From positions 1 through 5,131 of the forward strand of contig JAEWJQ010000090.1 in assembly GCA_023386515.1 (NCBI GenBank): a DNA stretch of 5,131 nucleotides, written 5' to 3'. Shown one piece after another: positions 1 through 5,131 of this stretch. The notes under the pieces were generated by a model that worked only from the letters and a program-made list of their open reading frames with translations, did not search any database and was not told the DNA's origin. The DNA is from Pseudomonadota bacterium (GTDB lineage: Bacteria > Pseudomonadota > Alphaproteobacteria > Sphingomonadales > Sphingomonadaceae). The stretch's first letter is position 1, and each line of letters begins with the position of its first letter. The translations under genes and the position numbers were made by a program.

Positions 1-31
1 CCCCCTGCCCCTCCCCTGAAGGGAAGGGGCT
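1..31 (-). repeat. Dispersed palindromic repeat, copy R1, cut by left edge
   Basis: Read on the minus strand, this stretch matches the first 31 bases of the copy at 1766-1810 at 27 of 31 positions by eye. The core is an imperfect hairpin, with GCCCCTCCC facing GGGAAGGGGC around CTGAA and one bulged base. It lies just past the stop codon of the pfpI-like gene, which ends at base 42, so it would sit in that gene's 3' untranslated region. It probably continues beyond the left edge. There is no T-tract, so it is not a classical intrinsic terminator. Confidence 0.8.
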
Positions 32-41
32 GAGTAGCGCC

Positions 42-596
42 TCAGGCTTCGGTCAGTTCTTCCTCCAGCGCCTTGAGGATCGCGTCGTTGAAGGCGGGAA
101 TGTCGTCCGGCTTGCGGCTGGTAATCAGATTGCCGTCGACGACGACCTGATCGTCCTCCACCTCGGCGCCGGCATTTTCCAGATCGGTGCGCACCGAGGG
201 CCAGCTCGTCACGCGGCGACCGTCGACCACGTCCGCCTCGACCAGCAGCCACGGCGCATGGCAGATCGCCGCGACGATCTTGTCGTCCTCCATGAATTCG
301 GTGACGATCTCGACCGCGCGCTCCTGCAACCGCATCTTGTCCGGGTTGCCGACGCCGCCCGGCAGCACCAAAGCGTCGAAATCATCGGTATCGACCTGAT
401 CCAGCGTGAGGTCGGGCGTGATCGTCTCGCCCTTCTCGCTGTCGTGGACCATGCCCTGGATCGCGTCGGTCTTGATCGACGCCAGCGTCACCTGCACGCC
501 GGCATCGAGCAGCGCCTGGCGGGGCTTGAACAACTCATCCTGCTCGAAACCGTCGGTGGCGAGCATGAGGACGCGGGCTTGGCTGAGATCGGCCAT
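42..596 (-). CDS. PfpI/DJ-1 family class I glutamine amidotransferase-like protein
   Basis: This 184-residue protein has the usual length for the PfpI/YhbO branch of the DJ-1 superfamily, which is cytoplasmic. Members have been reported as peptidases, chaperones, glyoxalases or protein/nucleotide deglycases acting on methylglyoxal damage, so the exact activity is uncertain. The N-terminal strand (RVLMLATDGFEQDEL, residues 8-22) carries the conserved acidic residue Glu18. The LVLPGG turn is at 76-81. The nucleophile elbow AICHAPW (110-116) holds Cys112 followed by His113. LITSRKPDDIPAF near 157-169 is the family's typical C-terminal motif. The ATG at 596 is preceded by AGGAG (606-610) at 9 nt spacing. 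It is transcribed away from the type IB topoisomerase gene and may share a stress-type promoter region with it. There is no signal peptide or membrane segment. Family call is firm; substrate is unknown. Confidence 0.93.
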   Translation of the reverse strand: MADLSQARVLMLATDGFEQDELFKPRQALLDAGVQVTLASIKTDAIQGMVHDSEKGETITPDLTLDQVDTDDFDALVLPGGVGNPDKMRLQERAVEIVTEFMEDDKIVAAICHAPWLLVEADVVDGRRVTSWPSVRTDLENAGAEVEDDQVVVDGNLITSRKPDDIPAFNDAILKALEEELTEA

Positions 597-645
597 GTCG
601 GGTTACTCCTGATTGGGACGTCGCGAAGGGGGATCGCCAGGGCCC

Positions 646-670
646 AACACGCGCCCGCCCCGGCCGTTCC
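646..670 (-). promoter_or_regulatory. Candidate EcfG-type (general stress) promoter for the pfpI-like gene
   Basis: On the minus strand GGAAC (670-666) is followed after 16 nt by TGTT (649-646). The alphaproteobacterial EcfG consensus is GGAAC, 16-17 nt, CGTT, so there is one mismatch in the -10 element. The predicted start of transcription near 638 would leave a leader of about 40 nt before the ATG at 596. A stress promoter suits this protein family. The match is short and made by eye. Confidence 0.35.
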
Positions 671-676
671 GGAACG
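665..676. promoter_or_regulatory. 12-bp perfect palindrome in divergent spacer
   Basis: CGTTCCGGAACG is a perfect palindrome roughly midway between the divergent pfpI-like start (596) and topIB start (737). It supplies a GGAAC box on both strands, so the two candidate promoters lie back to back. It could instead be the operator of an unidentified dimeric regulator. Confidence 0.45.
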
Positions 677-695
677 AAGCGACGGACGGCGCATT
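671..695 (+). promoter_or_regulatory. Candidate EcfG-type (general stress) promoter for topIB
   Basis: GGAAC (671-675) is followed after 16 nt by CATT (692-695), then TT. This is one mismatch from the EcfG -10 element CGTT. Transcription would start near 703, giving a leader of about 35 nt before the GTG start at 737, which has a GGAG ribosome binding site at 727-730. The geometry is plausible, but the short motif could occur by chance. Confidence 0.33.
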
Positions 696-736
696 TTCGA
701 AGACAGCCAACCCATTGTTTCAAAACGGAGACACGC

Positions 737-1756
737 GTGGCGACCCGCATCGTCTATTGCGACGATTCCAAGCCCGGCATCACCCGCAGGAAAGTGCGGA
801 ACGGCTGGGCCTATTACGACGCCAAGGGCGACCGCATCACCGATCGCGACGAGATCGACCGGCTGAATGCCATCGGCCTGCCCCCCGCCTATCGCGACGC
901 CTGGTTCTGCCCCAAGCCCAACGGCCATATCCAGGCGGTCGGCTGGGACGAGAAGGGCCGCAAACAATATCGCTACCACACGCAGTTTCGCGAGGCGCAG
1001 GAGGCGGCGAAATACGAACGCTGCGCCGAATTCGGCCGCGCCCTCCCCGCCCTGCGCATCCAGGTCGAAAAGGATCTGGCGCAGCGCGGCCTGACTCGCG
1101 AACGCGCCATCGCCGCGGTCGTCCGGCTGCTCGACGAGACCAACATCCGCGTCGGCAACGAGGCCTATGCGGAGGCGAACAAGAGCTTCGGCGCCACCAC
1201 CCTACGCAAGCGCCACGGCACGGTGCGCGGCAGCACGCTGCGCCTGCGCTACAAGGGAAAATCGGGCAAGGAGCGCGACTGCGCGGTCACCGACAAGCGG
1301 CTCGCCGCCACGGTCAAGAAGATGCAGGACCTCGACGAACAGCATCTCTTCGCCTGGCTCGACGCCGAGGGCGAGGCGCATCCCGTCACCTCGTCCGACG
1401 TCAATGCCTATATCAAGGCGGTGACCGGCGGCGACTTCTCCGCCAAGCATTTCCGCACCTGGGGCGCCAGCGTCTGCGCCTTCGACGCGCTCGCCCGCGC
1501 CGAGGCGGACCTCAGCCTCAAGGCGCTGCTCGAACCGGTGGTCGCGCGCCTCGGCAACACGCCGGCGATCGCCCGCAAGAGCTACGTCCACCCCGCGCTG
1601 ATCGCCCTGGTCAAGAAGGGCCAGGGCGCCTTCCGCCGGGCGTTGCGCCTGCCCCGCGCCGCGCGCTATCTCAGCCGCGAGGAGCGCGGGCTGATCGCCT
1701 TCCTCGAAGCCGGCGCCCCCGCCGAACTCGCGCCAGCGCTGGCCAAGGCGGCGTAG
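737..1756 (+). CDS. Type IB DNA topoisomerase, poxvirus-like bacterial family
   Basis: The 339-residue enzyme should relax supercoiled DNA without ATP or metal, by nicking one strand through a 3'-phosphotyrosyl intermediate. The N-terminal DNA-clamp domain (about 1-95) contains the family segment LPPAYRDAWFCPKPNGHIQA at 48-67. The catalytic domain follows. Its pentad can be read directly: Arg138 in NIRVGNE, Lys175 in RYKGKSGK, Arg240 in KHFRTWGAS, Asn274 in LGNTPAIARKSY, and nucleophile Tyr283. Asn replaces the poxviral His nine residues before Tyr, as I recall for bacterial members such as the Deinococcus enzyme. The start is GTG at 737 with GGAG at 727-730, six bases upstream; no better start is visible. 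It diverges from the pfpI-like gene, and 137 bp follow before mscS on the same strand, mostly repeat DNA. Length and all catalytic positions indicate an intact gene. Confidence 0.95.
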   Translation: MATRIVYCDDSKPGITRRKVRNGWAYYDAKGDRITDRDEIDRLNAIGLPPAYRDAWFCPKPNGHIQAVGWDEKGRKQYRYHTQFREAQEAAKYERCAEFGRALPALRIQVEKDLAQRGLTRERAIAAVVRLLDETNIRVGNEAYAEANKSFGATTLRKRHGTVRGSTLRLRYKGKSGKERDCAVTDKRLAATVKKMQDLDEQHLFAWLDAEGEAHPVTSSDVNAYIKAVTGGDFSAKHFRTWGASVCAFDALARAEADLSLKALLEPVVARLGNTPAIARKSYVHPALIALVKKGQGAFRRALRLPRAARYLSREERGLIAFLEAGAPAELAPALAKAA

Positions 1757-1765
1757 CGTCTGAAT

Positions 1766-1810
1766 AGCCCCTCCCCTTCAGGGGAAGGGTCGGGGGTGGA
1801 GCTTCTCCAC
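1766..1810 (+). repeat. Dispersed palindromic repeat, copy R2
   Basis: This 45-bp copy begins AGCCCCTCCCCTTCAG and starts 10 bp after the topIB stop codon. It has two hairpins: an imperfect C-rich/G-rich stem around TTCA (about 1768-1789), and a perfect 6-bp stem GTGGAG/CTCCAC with loop CTT (1796-1810). Its first 16 bases are identical to the copy at the right edge (5116-5131). It faces copy R3 across a 13-bp spacer. The topIB transcript would carry it in its 3' end. Without a T-tract, termination is only a possibility. Confidence 0.85.
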
Positions 1811-1823
1811 GAACGCGCCGCAT

Positions 1824-1867
1824 GTGGGAACGCCCCAGCCCAACCCCTCTCCTGAAGGAGAGGGGCT
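1824..1867 (-). repeat. Dispersed palindromic repeat, copy R3, inverted relative to R2
   Basis: The reverse complement aligns with R2 over its full length, about 35 of 45 columns by eye. Its core is the best hairpin in the window: CCCCTCTCC (1844-1852) pairs perfectly with GGAGAGGGG (1857-1865) around the loop TGAA. The stem carries compensated changes relative to R2: C-to-T in one arm is matched by G-to-A in the other, so pairing is kept. It ends 26 bp before the mscS start codon, so it would lie in the mscS leader if transcription begins upstream. Confidence 0.85.
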
Positions 1868-1893
1868 TGAGACATCAGTACAAAGAGGACCCC

Positions 1894-3045
1894 ATGGCCA
1901 ATTCCTCCGCCCCCAAGGGCCCCCTCATCGACACCGAGTCGATCCAGCAGCAAACCGGCAGCCTCGTGAGGGAAAGCCAATGGTGGCTGCAGCAGCATTG
2001 GCTGCAGATCCTGATCGCTTTCGCCGCCGGCACGGTCATCGTCCTCGCGCTGCACGGCCTGCGCAGGCTGGGTGACCGCTTGTGCCAGCATGACCAGCGG
2101 CTGCGCGGTTGGGGCCATGTGCTCGGCCGCACGATCGCGCGGACCAACAACTTCTTCATCGTGATGCTCGCCGCCAAGCTGGTCGCGGGCTATGCCGGCG
2201 CGCCGGAGGGGGTCGCCACCACGATCAACTTCCTGTGGACGGTCGCCTCCGTCTTCCAGGCGGCGATCTGGGCGCGCGAGCTGATCCTCGGCGCGATCGA
2301 GCACCGCACCAGCGCCGAAAACTATTCGGGCGAGGCGCTGTTGTCGGCGCTCGGCCTGATCCGCCTGCTGATCACCGTCGCGCTGTTCGCGGTCGCGCTG
2401 GTCGTCGTGCTCGACAATCTCGGCGTCAACGTCACCGGGCTGGTCGCGGGACTCGGCGTCGGCGGTATCGCCATCGGCCTCGCCGCACAGGGCATTTTCG
2501 CCGATCTGTTCGCCGCCTTGGCGATCATCTTCGATCGCCCGTTCCGCCGCGGCGACACGATCAGCTACGGTTCGAGCAGCGGCACGATCGAATCGATCGG
2601 CCTCAAATCGACCCGCATCCGCGCCTTCACCGGCGAATTGCGGATCATCTCCAACCGCCAGTTGCTCGACAAGGAAATCCTCAACACCGCGGTGCGCGAC
2701 CATATCCGGCTGTCGTTCACGATCGGCGTCACCTACGAAACCGCGCCGGAGAAGCTGGAACAGGTACCGGCGATCATGCGCGAGATCGTCGAGGGGGAAG
2801 GCGGCAAGGTCGCGCGGTCCGGCTTCGAGACGTTCGGCGCCTCCAGCCTCGACTATGCGTTGCAATTCGACATTCCCGGCAACGATTGGGCGACCGCACA
2901 TCCGATGCGCGACCGCATCATGGTCGCGATCATCCGCCGTTTCGCCGCCGAAGGCATCGGCATCGCCTATCCGACCCAGACCACCTACACCGCCGCGCCC
3001 GACGGAAAGCTGGTGATGCCCTACGTCGAAGGGCAGCGGAGTTGA
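1894..3045 (+). CDS. MscS-family small-conductance mechanosensitive ion channel
   Basis: The 383-residue inner-membrane protein should gate in response to membrane tension and release solutes on hypo-osmotic shock. Hydrophobic segments at about 37-56, 87-103, 108-127 and 153-173 precede the pore-lining helix. That helix has the MscS Gly/Ala pattern LVAGLGVGGIAIGLAAQGIF (183-202), continuing to the family signature AIIFDRPFRRGDTI (210-223). The beta domain follows (GTIESIGLKSTRIRAFTGE, ISNRQLL), then the cytoplasmic alpha/beta domain to about residue 375. There are more N-terminal helices than the three of E. coli MscS, as in many family members. I chose the ATG at 1894 because AGAGGA lies 4 nt upstream. 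An in-frame ATG at 1822 adds 24 residues encoded largely by repeat R3 and has no good ribosome binding site. Its stop lies 3 bp from the convergent vapC stop. No clear promoter is visible between topIB and this gene. Confidence 0.94.
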   Translation: MANSSAPKGPLIDTESIQQQTGSLVRESQWWLQQHWLQILIAFAAGTVIVLALHGLRRLGDRLCQHDQRLRGWGHVLGRTIARTNNFFIVMLAAKLVAGYAGAPEGVATTINFLWTVASVFQAAIWARELILGAIEHRTSAENYSGEALLSALGLIRLLITVALFAVALVVVLDNLGVNVTGLVAGLGVGGIAIGLAAQGIFADLFAALAIIFDRPFRRGDTISYGSSSGTIESIGLKSTRIRAFTGELRIISNRQLLDKEILNTAVRDHIRLSFTIGVTYETAPEKLEQVPAIMREIVEGEGGKVARSGFETFGASSLDYALQFDIPGNDWATAHPMRDRIMVAIIRRFAAEGIGIAYPTQTTYTAAPDGKLVMPYVEGQRS

Positions 3046-3060
3046 TGGTCAACTCACTGC
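3033..3060. terminator. Hairpin across convergent mscS and vapC stop codons
   Basis: GAGTTGA (3039-3045) pairs perfectly with TCAACTC (3049-3055) around the loop TGG. A further GCAG/CTGC pairing (3033-3036 with 3057-3060) follows a small internal loop. Both stop codons are inside the stem: TGA 3043-3045 for mscS and TGA 3051-3049 for vapC. The structure is symmetrical, so it would form in both transcripts and could slow or end transcription from either side. There is no T-tract on either strand, so the terminator role is inferred. Confidence 0.35.
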
Positions 3061-3456
3061 TAGCCAGTCCTCGCACCGCAGCCCGTCGACGCGGGTGAAT
3101 TCCCGCAGGTTACCGGTCACCACGATCAGCCCCCGGCTGCGCGCATGGCCGGCGATCAGCACGTCATAGCCGCCGATCGTCCGCCCTTCCGCTTCCAGCG
3201 CCGCGCGGATGTCGCCGGCGTGCGCCGCTGCCGCCTCGTCGAACGGCAGCACCGCGAGCCGGTTGGCGAAGCGCTCCACCTCCGCCCGATTTTCGACCGG
3301 TCGCGCCGACTTGGCGGCGCCGTGGTACAATTCGGTGAGCACCACGGTCGAGATGCACAGTCCGTCCGCCTCGGCGTTGAATCGCTCCCGGATGCTCTGT
3401 GGTCGGTCGCGCAACACCCGGATGCACAGGTTGGTGTCGAGCAGGTAGCGCAGCAT
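3049..3456 (-). CDS. vapC: VapC family PIN-domain toxin ribonuclease
   Basis: This 135-residue protein is the toxin of a type II toxin-antitoxin pair. PIN-domain VapC proteins are metal-dependent RNases, and close relatives of this subgroup (MvpA/VapC of enteric bacteria) cut initiator tRNA; the target here is not known. Acidic metal ligands are visible: Asp7 in LLDTNLCI, Glu42 in LTELYHGA, and Asp98 in GGYDVLIAGHA. Asn116 in VTGNLREF fills the fourth position. The C-terminal pattern REFTRVDGLRCEDW is characteristic. The common VTNN motif reads VTGN, with Gly115 replacing the first Asn. The ATG at 3456 shares one base with the vapB stop codon (TGATG), indicating translational coupling. Length and active site suggest a functional toxin. 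Confidence 0.93.
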   Translation of the reverse strand: MLRYLLDTNLCIRVLRDRPQSIRERFNAEADGLCISTVVLTELYHGAAKSARPVENRAEVERFANRLAVLPFDEAAAAHAGDIRAALEAEGRTIGGYDVLIAGHARSRGLIVVTGNLREFTRVDGLRCEDWLAVS

Positions 3457-3677
3457 CAGAAAGCGTCGCGCTGCTGCGCCTCCGGCTGGTCGCGCTCGCC
3501 CAGATCGACCCCGGACGCCGCGAAGAAATCGTCCCAGCTGCGGTCGGCCGGTACGATGATCCGCCGCGTGCCATCGCGCACCACGCTGACCTCACGCACA
3601 CCGTCCGGGAAGGCGACATCCTTGGGCAGCCGCACCGCCTGCGACCGGTTCGACTGGAATACCGTAGTATTGGTCAT
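3456..3677 (-). CDS. vapB: VapB family AbrB-type antitoxin
   Basis: This 73-residue antitoxin should bind and inhibit VapC and repress its own operon. The N-terminal SpoVT/AbrB-type swapped-hairpin DNA-binding region shows the pattern TTVFQSNRSQAVRLPKDVAF (4-23), followed by VREVSVVRDGTRRIIVP. The C-terminal half, with WDDFFAASGVDL (48-59) and a charged tail, is the expected toxin-binding part. I start it at ATG 3677 because AGGAGG (3688-3683) lies 5 nt upstream. The longer frame from 3728 adds 17 residues unlike the family and would run over the putative operator. The antitoxin comes first, as in most vapBC operons. It begins 72 bp downstream of the putA stop on the same strand. Confidence 0.92.
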   Translation of the reverse strand: MTNTTVFQSNRSQAVRLPKDVAFPDGVREVSVVRDGTRRIIVPADRSWDDFFAASGVDLGERDQPEAQQRDAF

Positions 3678-3682
3678 CGCCG

Positions 3683-3688
3683 CCTCCT
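3683..3688 (-). promoter_or_regulatory. Strong ribosome binding site of vapB
   Basis: On the minus strand this is a perfect AGGAGG, 5 nt before the ATG at 3677. It decides the start over the upstream in-frame ATG at 3728 and is stronger than the sites of the other genes here. That fits a need to make antitoxin in excess of toxin. Confidence 0.8.
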
Positions 3689-3704
3689 GCATCCTGAAGA
3701 AGCT

Positions 3705-3726
3705 GGGATATGCCACCGGGATATAC
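3705..3726 (-). promoter_or_regulatory. Candidate vapBC operator/promoter region
   Basis: On the plus strand GGGATAT occurs twice, at 3705 and 3718, 13 bp apart. The same bases form an imperfect inverted repeat, ATATGCC-ACC-GGGATAT (3708-3724), with one mismatched pair. This AT-rich patch lies about 30-50 nt upstream of the vapB start in very GC-rich DNA, where VapB-VapC autoregulation would be expected. No convincing -35/-10 pair could be assigned. Binding by VapB is inferred. Confidence 0.35.
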
Positions 3727-3749
3727 AAGAGGCGGCGCGGCGTACAGCC

Positions 3750-5131
3750 TCAAATTCCCCCTTCGTCCAGGCTGAGCAATGTCGCGTTGCCGCCGGCGCT
3801 GGTCGTGTCGACCGACACCGCCCGCTCCGCGCAGAAGCGATAGAGATAGTGCGGGCCGCCCGCCTTCGGCCCCGTACCGGACAGGCCCTCGCCGCCGAAC
3901 GGCTGGCTGCCGACCACCGCACCGATCATCGAGCGGTTGATGTAGAGGTTGCCGACCGCCGCCTCGCCCTCGGCGACCTCCGCCGCGCGCGCGATGCGGC
4001 TGTGCAGCCCCATGGTCAGGCCATAGCCCTTGGCATTGACCCGCGCGATCGTCTCCGAAAGCTTGCCCGCTTCCCAGGTCGCGACGTGCAGGATGGGGCC
4101 GAACCATTCGCGATCCAGATCCTCGATCCGGTCGAGCCGGATCAGCGTCGGCGGCACGAACAGGCCGTCTGCCGGCGCGTCCAGCGTCTTGATCACCCGG
4201 TCGCCCGCCGCGGCGCGATAGGCCATCAACTTGTCATAGGCGGCGCGGTCGATCACCGGGCCGACGTCGGTGCGCGGATCGCCGGGGTCGCCAAGCCGCA
4301 GCGTGTCCATCGCGCCCTTCAGCATCGCGATCACGCCGTCGGCGACGTCCTCCTGCACCAGCAGCAGGCGCAGCGCCGAGCAACGCTGCCCCGCCGAGCG
4401 GAAGGATGACGTGACGACGTCCGCCACCACCTGTTCGGGCAGCGCGGTCGAATCGACGATCAGCGCGTTGATCCCGCCGGTCTCCGCGATCAGCGGCACG
4501 ATCGGCCGCTCGTCGTCGGCCACCAGGGTACGCGCGATCCGCTTCGCAGTGGCGGTCGATCCGGTGAAGGCGACGCCGGCCACCCGCACATCGCCGGTCA
4601 GCGCCGCGCCGACCTCCGGCCCGCCGGTCACCAGGATCAGCGCGTCGGTCGGCACGCCCGCCCGCTGCACGAGGGCCACCGCCGCGCGCGCGATCTCGGG
4701 CGTCTGCGGCGCCGGCTTGGCGACGACGGGTTTGCCTGCGACCAGCGCCGCCACCGTCTGGCCCAGGAAGATGGCCAACGGAAAATTCCATGGCGCCACC
4801 GTCGCCCAGACGCCGCGCCCCTTGATATGCAGCGTGTTGCGTTCCCCGGTCGGCCCGGGCAGCTCCACGGCCCGCAGCCGCGTGCGCGCCTCGCCGGCAT
4901 AATAACGACAGAAATCCGCCGCCTCGCGCACCTCGCCGATCGCGTCCGGGATCGTCTTGAACGCCTCCTGCACGCAGATCGCCATCAGCTGATCGCGATT
5001 CTCCTCGAGCAGGTCGGCGAGCCGCTCCAGGATTTCGGCGCGGCGGTCGACCGGGGTGGTCGACCAGGCCGGGAAGGCCGCGGCGGCGCGGGTAACGGCG
5101 GCTTGGACATCAGCAAGCCCCTCCCCTTCAG
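3750..5131 (-). CDS. putA: PutA, C-terminal L-glutamate-gamma-semialdehyde dehydrogenase domain (5' end beyond window)
   Basis: The visible 459 codons encode the NAD-dependent dehydrogenase half of bifunctional proline dehydrogenase/L-glutamate-gamma-semialdehyde dehydrogenase, which oxidises proline to glutamate. PutA features include EVREAADFCRYYAGEAR, ELPGPTGERN, the ALDH segment VAPWNFPLAIFLGQTVAALV, FTGSTATAKR, catalytic Glu in IAETGG (codon 4484-4482), catalytic Cys in SAGQRCSALR (codon 4382-4380), FGPILHV, QPFGGEGLSGTGPKAGGPHY and the terminal SVDTTSAGGNATLLSL. Ending right after that motif suggests a short PutA without an extra C-terminal domain. The frame is open to the right edge, with no ATG, GTG or TTG between 4986 and 5131, so ATG 4985 is internal. 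The N-terminal proline dehydrogenase half is outside the window, so bifunctionality is inferred. Oddities are EAFKT in place of the usual EAGKT, KPAPQTP in place of KPAEQTP, and repeat R4 at its visible N-terminal end. Confidence 0.93.
   Translation of the reverse strand, partial: EGEGLADVQAAVTRAAAAFPAWSTTPVDRRAEILERLADLLEENRDQLMAICVQEAFKTIPDAIGEVREAADFCRYYAGEARTRLRAVELPGPTGERNTLHIKGRGVWATVAPWNFPLAIFLGQTVAALVAGKPVVAKPAPQTPEIARAAVALVQRAGVPTDALILVTGGPEVGAALTGDVRVAGVAFTGSTATAKRIARTLVADDERPIVPLIAETGGINALIVDSTALPEQVVADVVTSSFRSAGQRCSALRLLLVQEDVADGVIAMLKGAMDTLRLGDPGDPRTDVGPVIDRAAYDKLMAYRAAAGDRVIKTLDAPADGLFVPPTLIRLDRIEDLDREWFGPILHVATWEAGKLSETIARVNAKGYGLTMGLHSRIARAAEVAEGEAAVGNLYINRSMIGAVVGSQPFGGEGLSGTGPKAGGPHYLYRFCAERAVSVDTTSAGGNATLLSLDEGGI
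5116..5131 (+). repeat. Dispersed palindromic repeat, copy R4, inside putA, cut by right edge
   Basis: AGCCCCTCCCCTTCAG is identical to the first 16 bases of R2 (1766-1781). The putA strand reads it in frame as EGEGL, immediately before the conserved helix ADVQAAVTRAAAAFPAW. In the same frame, copy R3 would read NPSPEGEGL. Only the first arm of the hairpin is in the window, so its length and far border are unknown. Confidence 0.7.

Noticed and set aside
274..274. Loss of the catalytic His in the topoisomerase
   Set aside because: Residue 274 of the topoisomerase (coordinates here are protein residues) is Asn where poxviral enzymes have His. Bacterial family members are known with Asn, so it is not a defect.
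1766..1867. CRISPR or attachment-site interpretation of the repeats
   Set aside because: Only two copies lie here, in opposite orientation, without regular spacers, cas genes, integrase or tRNA. A REP-like family explains them better.
1822..1893. N-terminal extension of MscS from an upstream in-frame ATG
   Set aside because: The 24 extra residues are translated repeat R3, there is no good ribosome binding site at 1822, and the ATG at 1894 has AGAGGA in place.
1666..2901. Long minus-strand open frame opposite topIB and mscS
   Set aside because: It is a shadow of two clear plus-strand genes in GC-rich DNA. Its translation is low-complexity D/R/A/Q-rich and matches no family I recognise.
3678..3728. 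Longer VapB starting at ATG 3728
   Set aside because: The extra residues do not fit the family, and the perfect AGGAGG sits directly before ATG 3677.
3399..4409. Long plus-strand open frame opposite vapBC and putA
   Set aside because: It lies antisense to genes with intact motifs, spans the vapB-putA junction, and is Arg/Ala/His-rich as expected of a shadow frame.
4983..4985. ATG as start of a standalone aldehyde dehydrogenase
   Set aside because: The frame stays open upstream and encodes the conserved N-terminal ALDH helices (AAFPAWSTTPVDRRAEILER), so this Met is internal.
5045..5065. Two GGTCGACC palindromes 13 bp apart
   Set aside because: They fall in conserved putA coding sequence (STTPVDRR) and are explained by codon choice in GC-rich DNA.

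Overview
The window is high-GC DNA from what looks like an alphaproteobacterium, most likely a sphingomonad. The inference rests on base composition, protein flavour and several copies of a short C/G-rich palindromic repeat with core CCCTGAAGGG or its reverse; no rRNA or other marker gene confirms it. It carries five complete protein genes and one gene cut by the right edge. There is no tRNA, rRNA, CRISPR array, transposase or phage gene.

Layout: (1) bases 1-31 hold a repeat copy. (2) 42-596, minus strand, encode a PfpI/DJ-1 family protein. It is divergent from (3) 737-1756, plus strand, a poxvirus-like type IB DNA topoisomerase. The 140-bp divergent spacer has a 12-bp palindrome whose two halves each resemble the -35 box of an EcfG-type general-stress promoter, one facing each gene. 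(4) 1757-1893 is nearly filled by two repeat copies facing each other. (5) 1894-3045, plus strand, encode an MscS-family mechanosensitive channel. (6) 3049-3677, minus strand, encode a VapBC toxin-antitoxin pair whose toxin gene ends 3 bp from the channel gene, with a hairpin spanning both stop codons. (7) From 3750 to the right edge, minus strand, lies the C-terminal aldehyde dehydrogenase part of PutA, the bifunctional proline catabolic enzyme.

The pfpI, topIB and mscS genes all fit general or osmotic stress protection, and putA handles proline, a compatible solute and nutrient. This is a loose functional theme, not a demonstrated operon. vapBC lies downstream of putA on the same strand and may receive read-through.

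The gene families are all known. The most unusual signal is the repeat family. Two copies form an inverted pair between topIB and mscS, one sits at the left edge, and one at the right edge is read in frame as part of putA. I see no convincing new multi-gene system.
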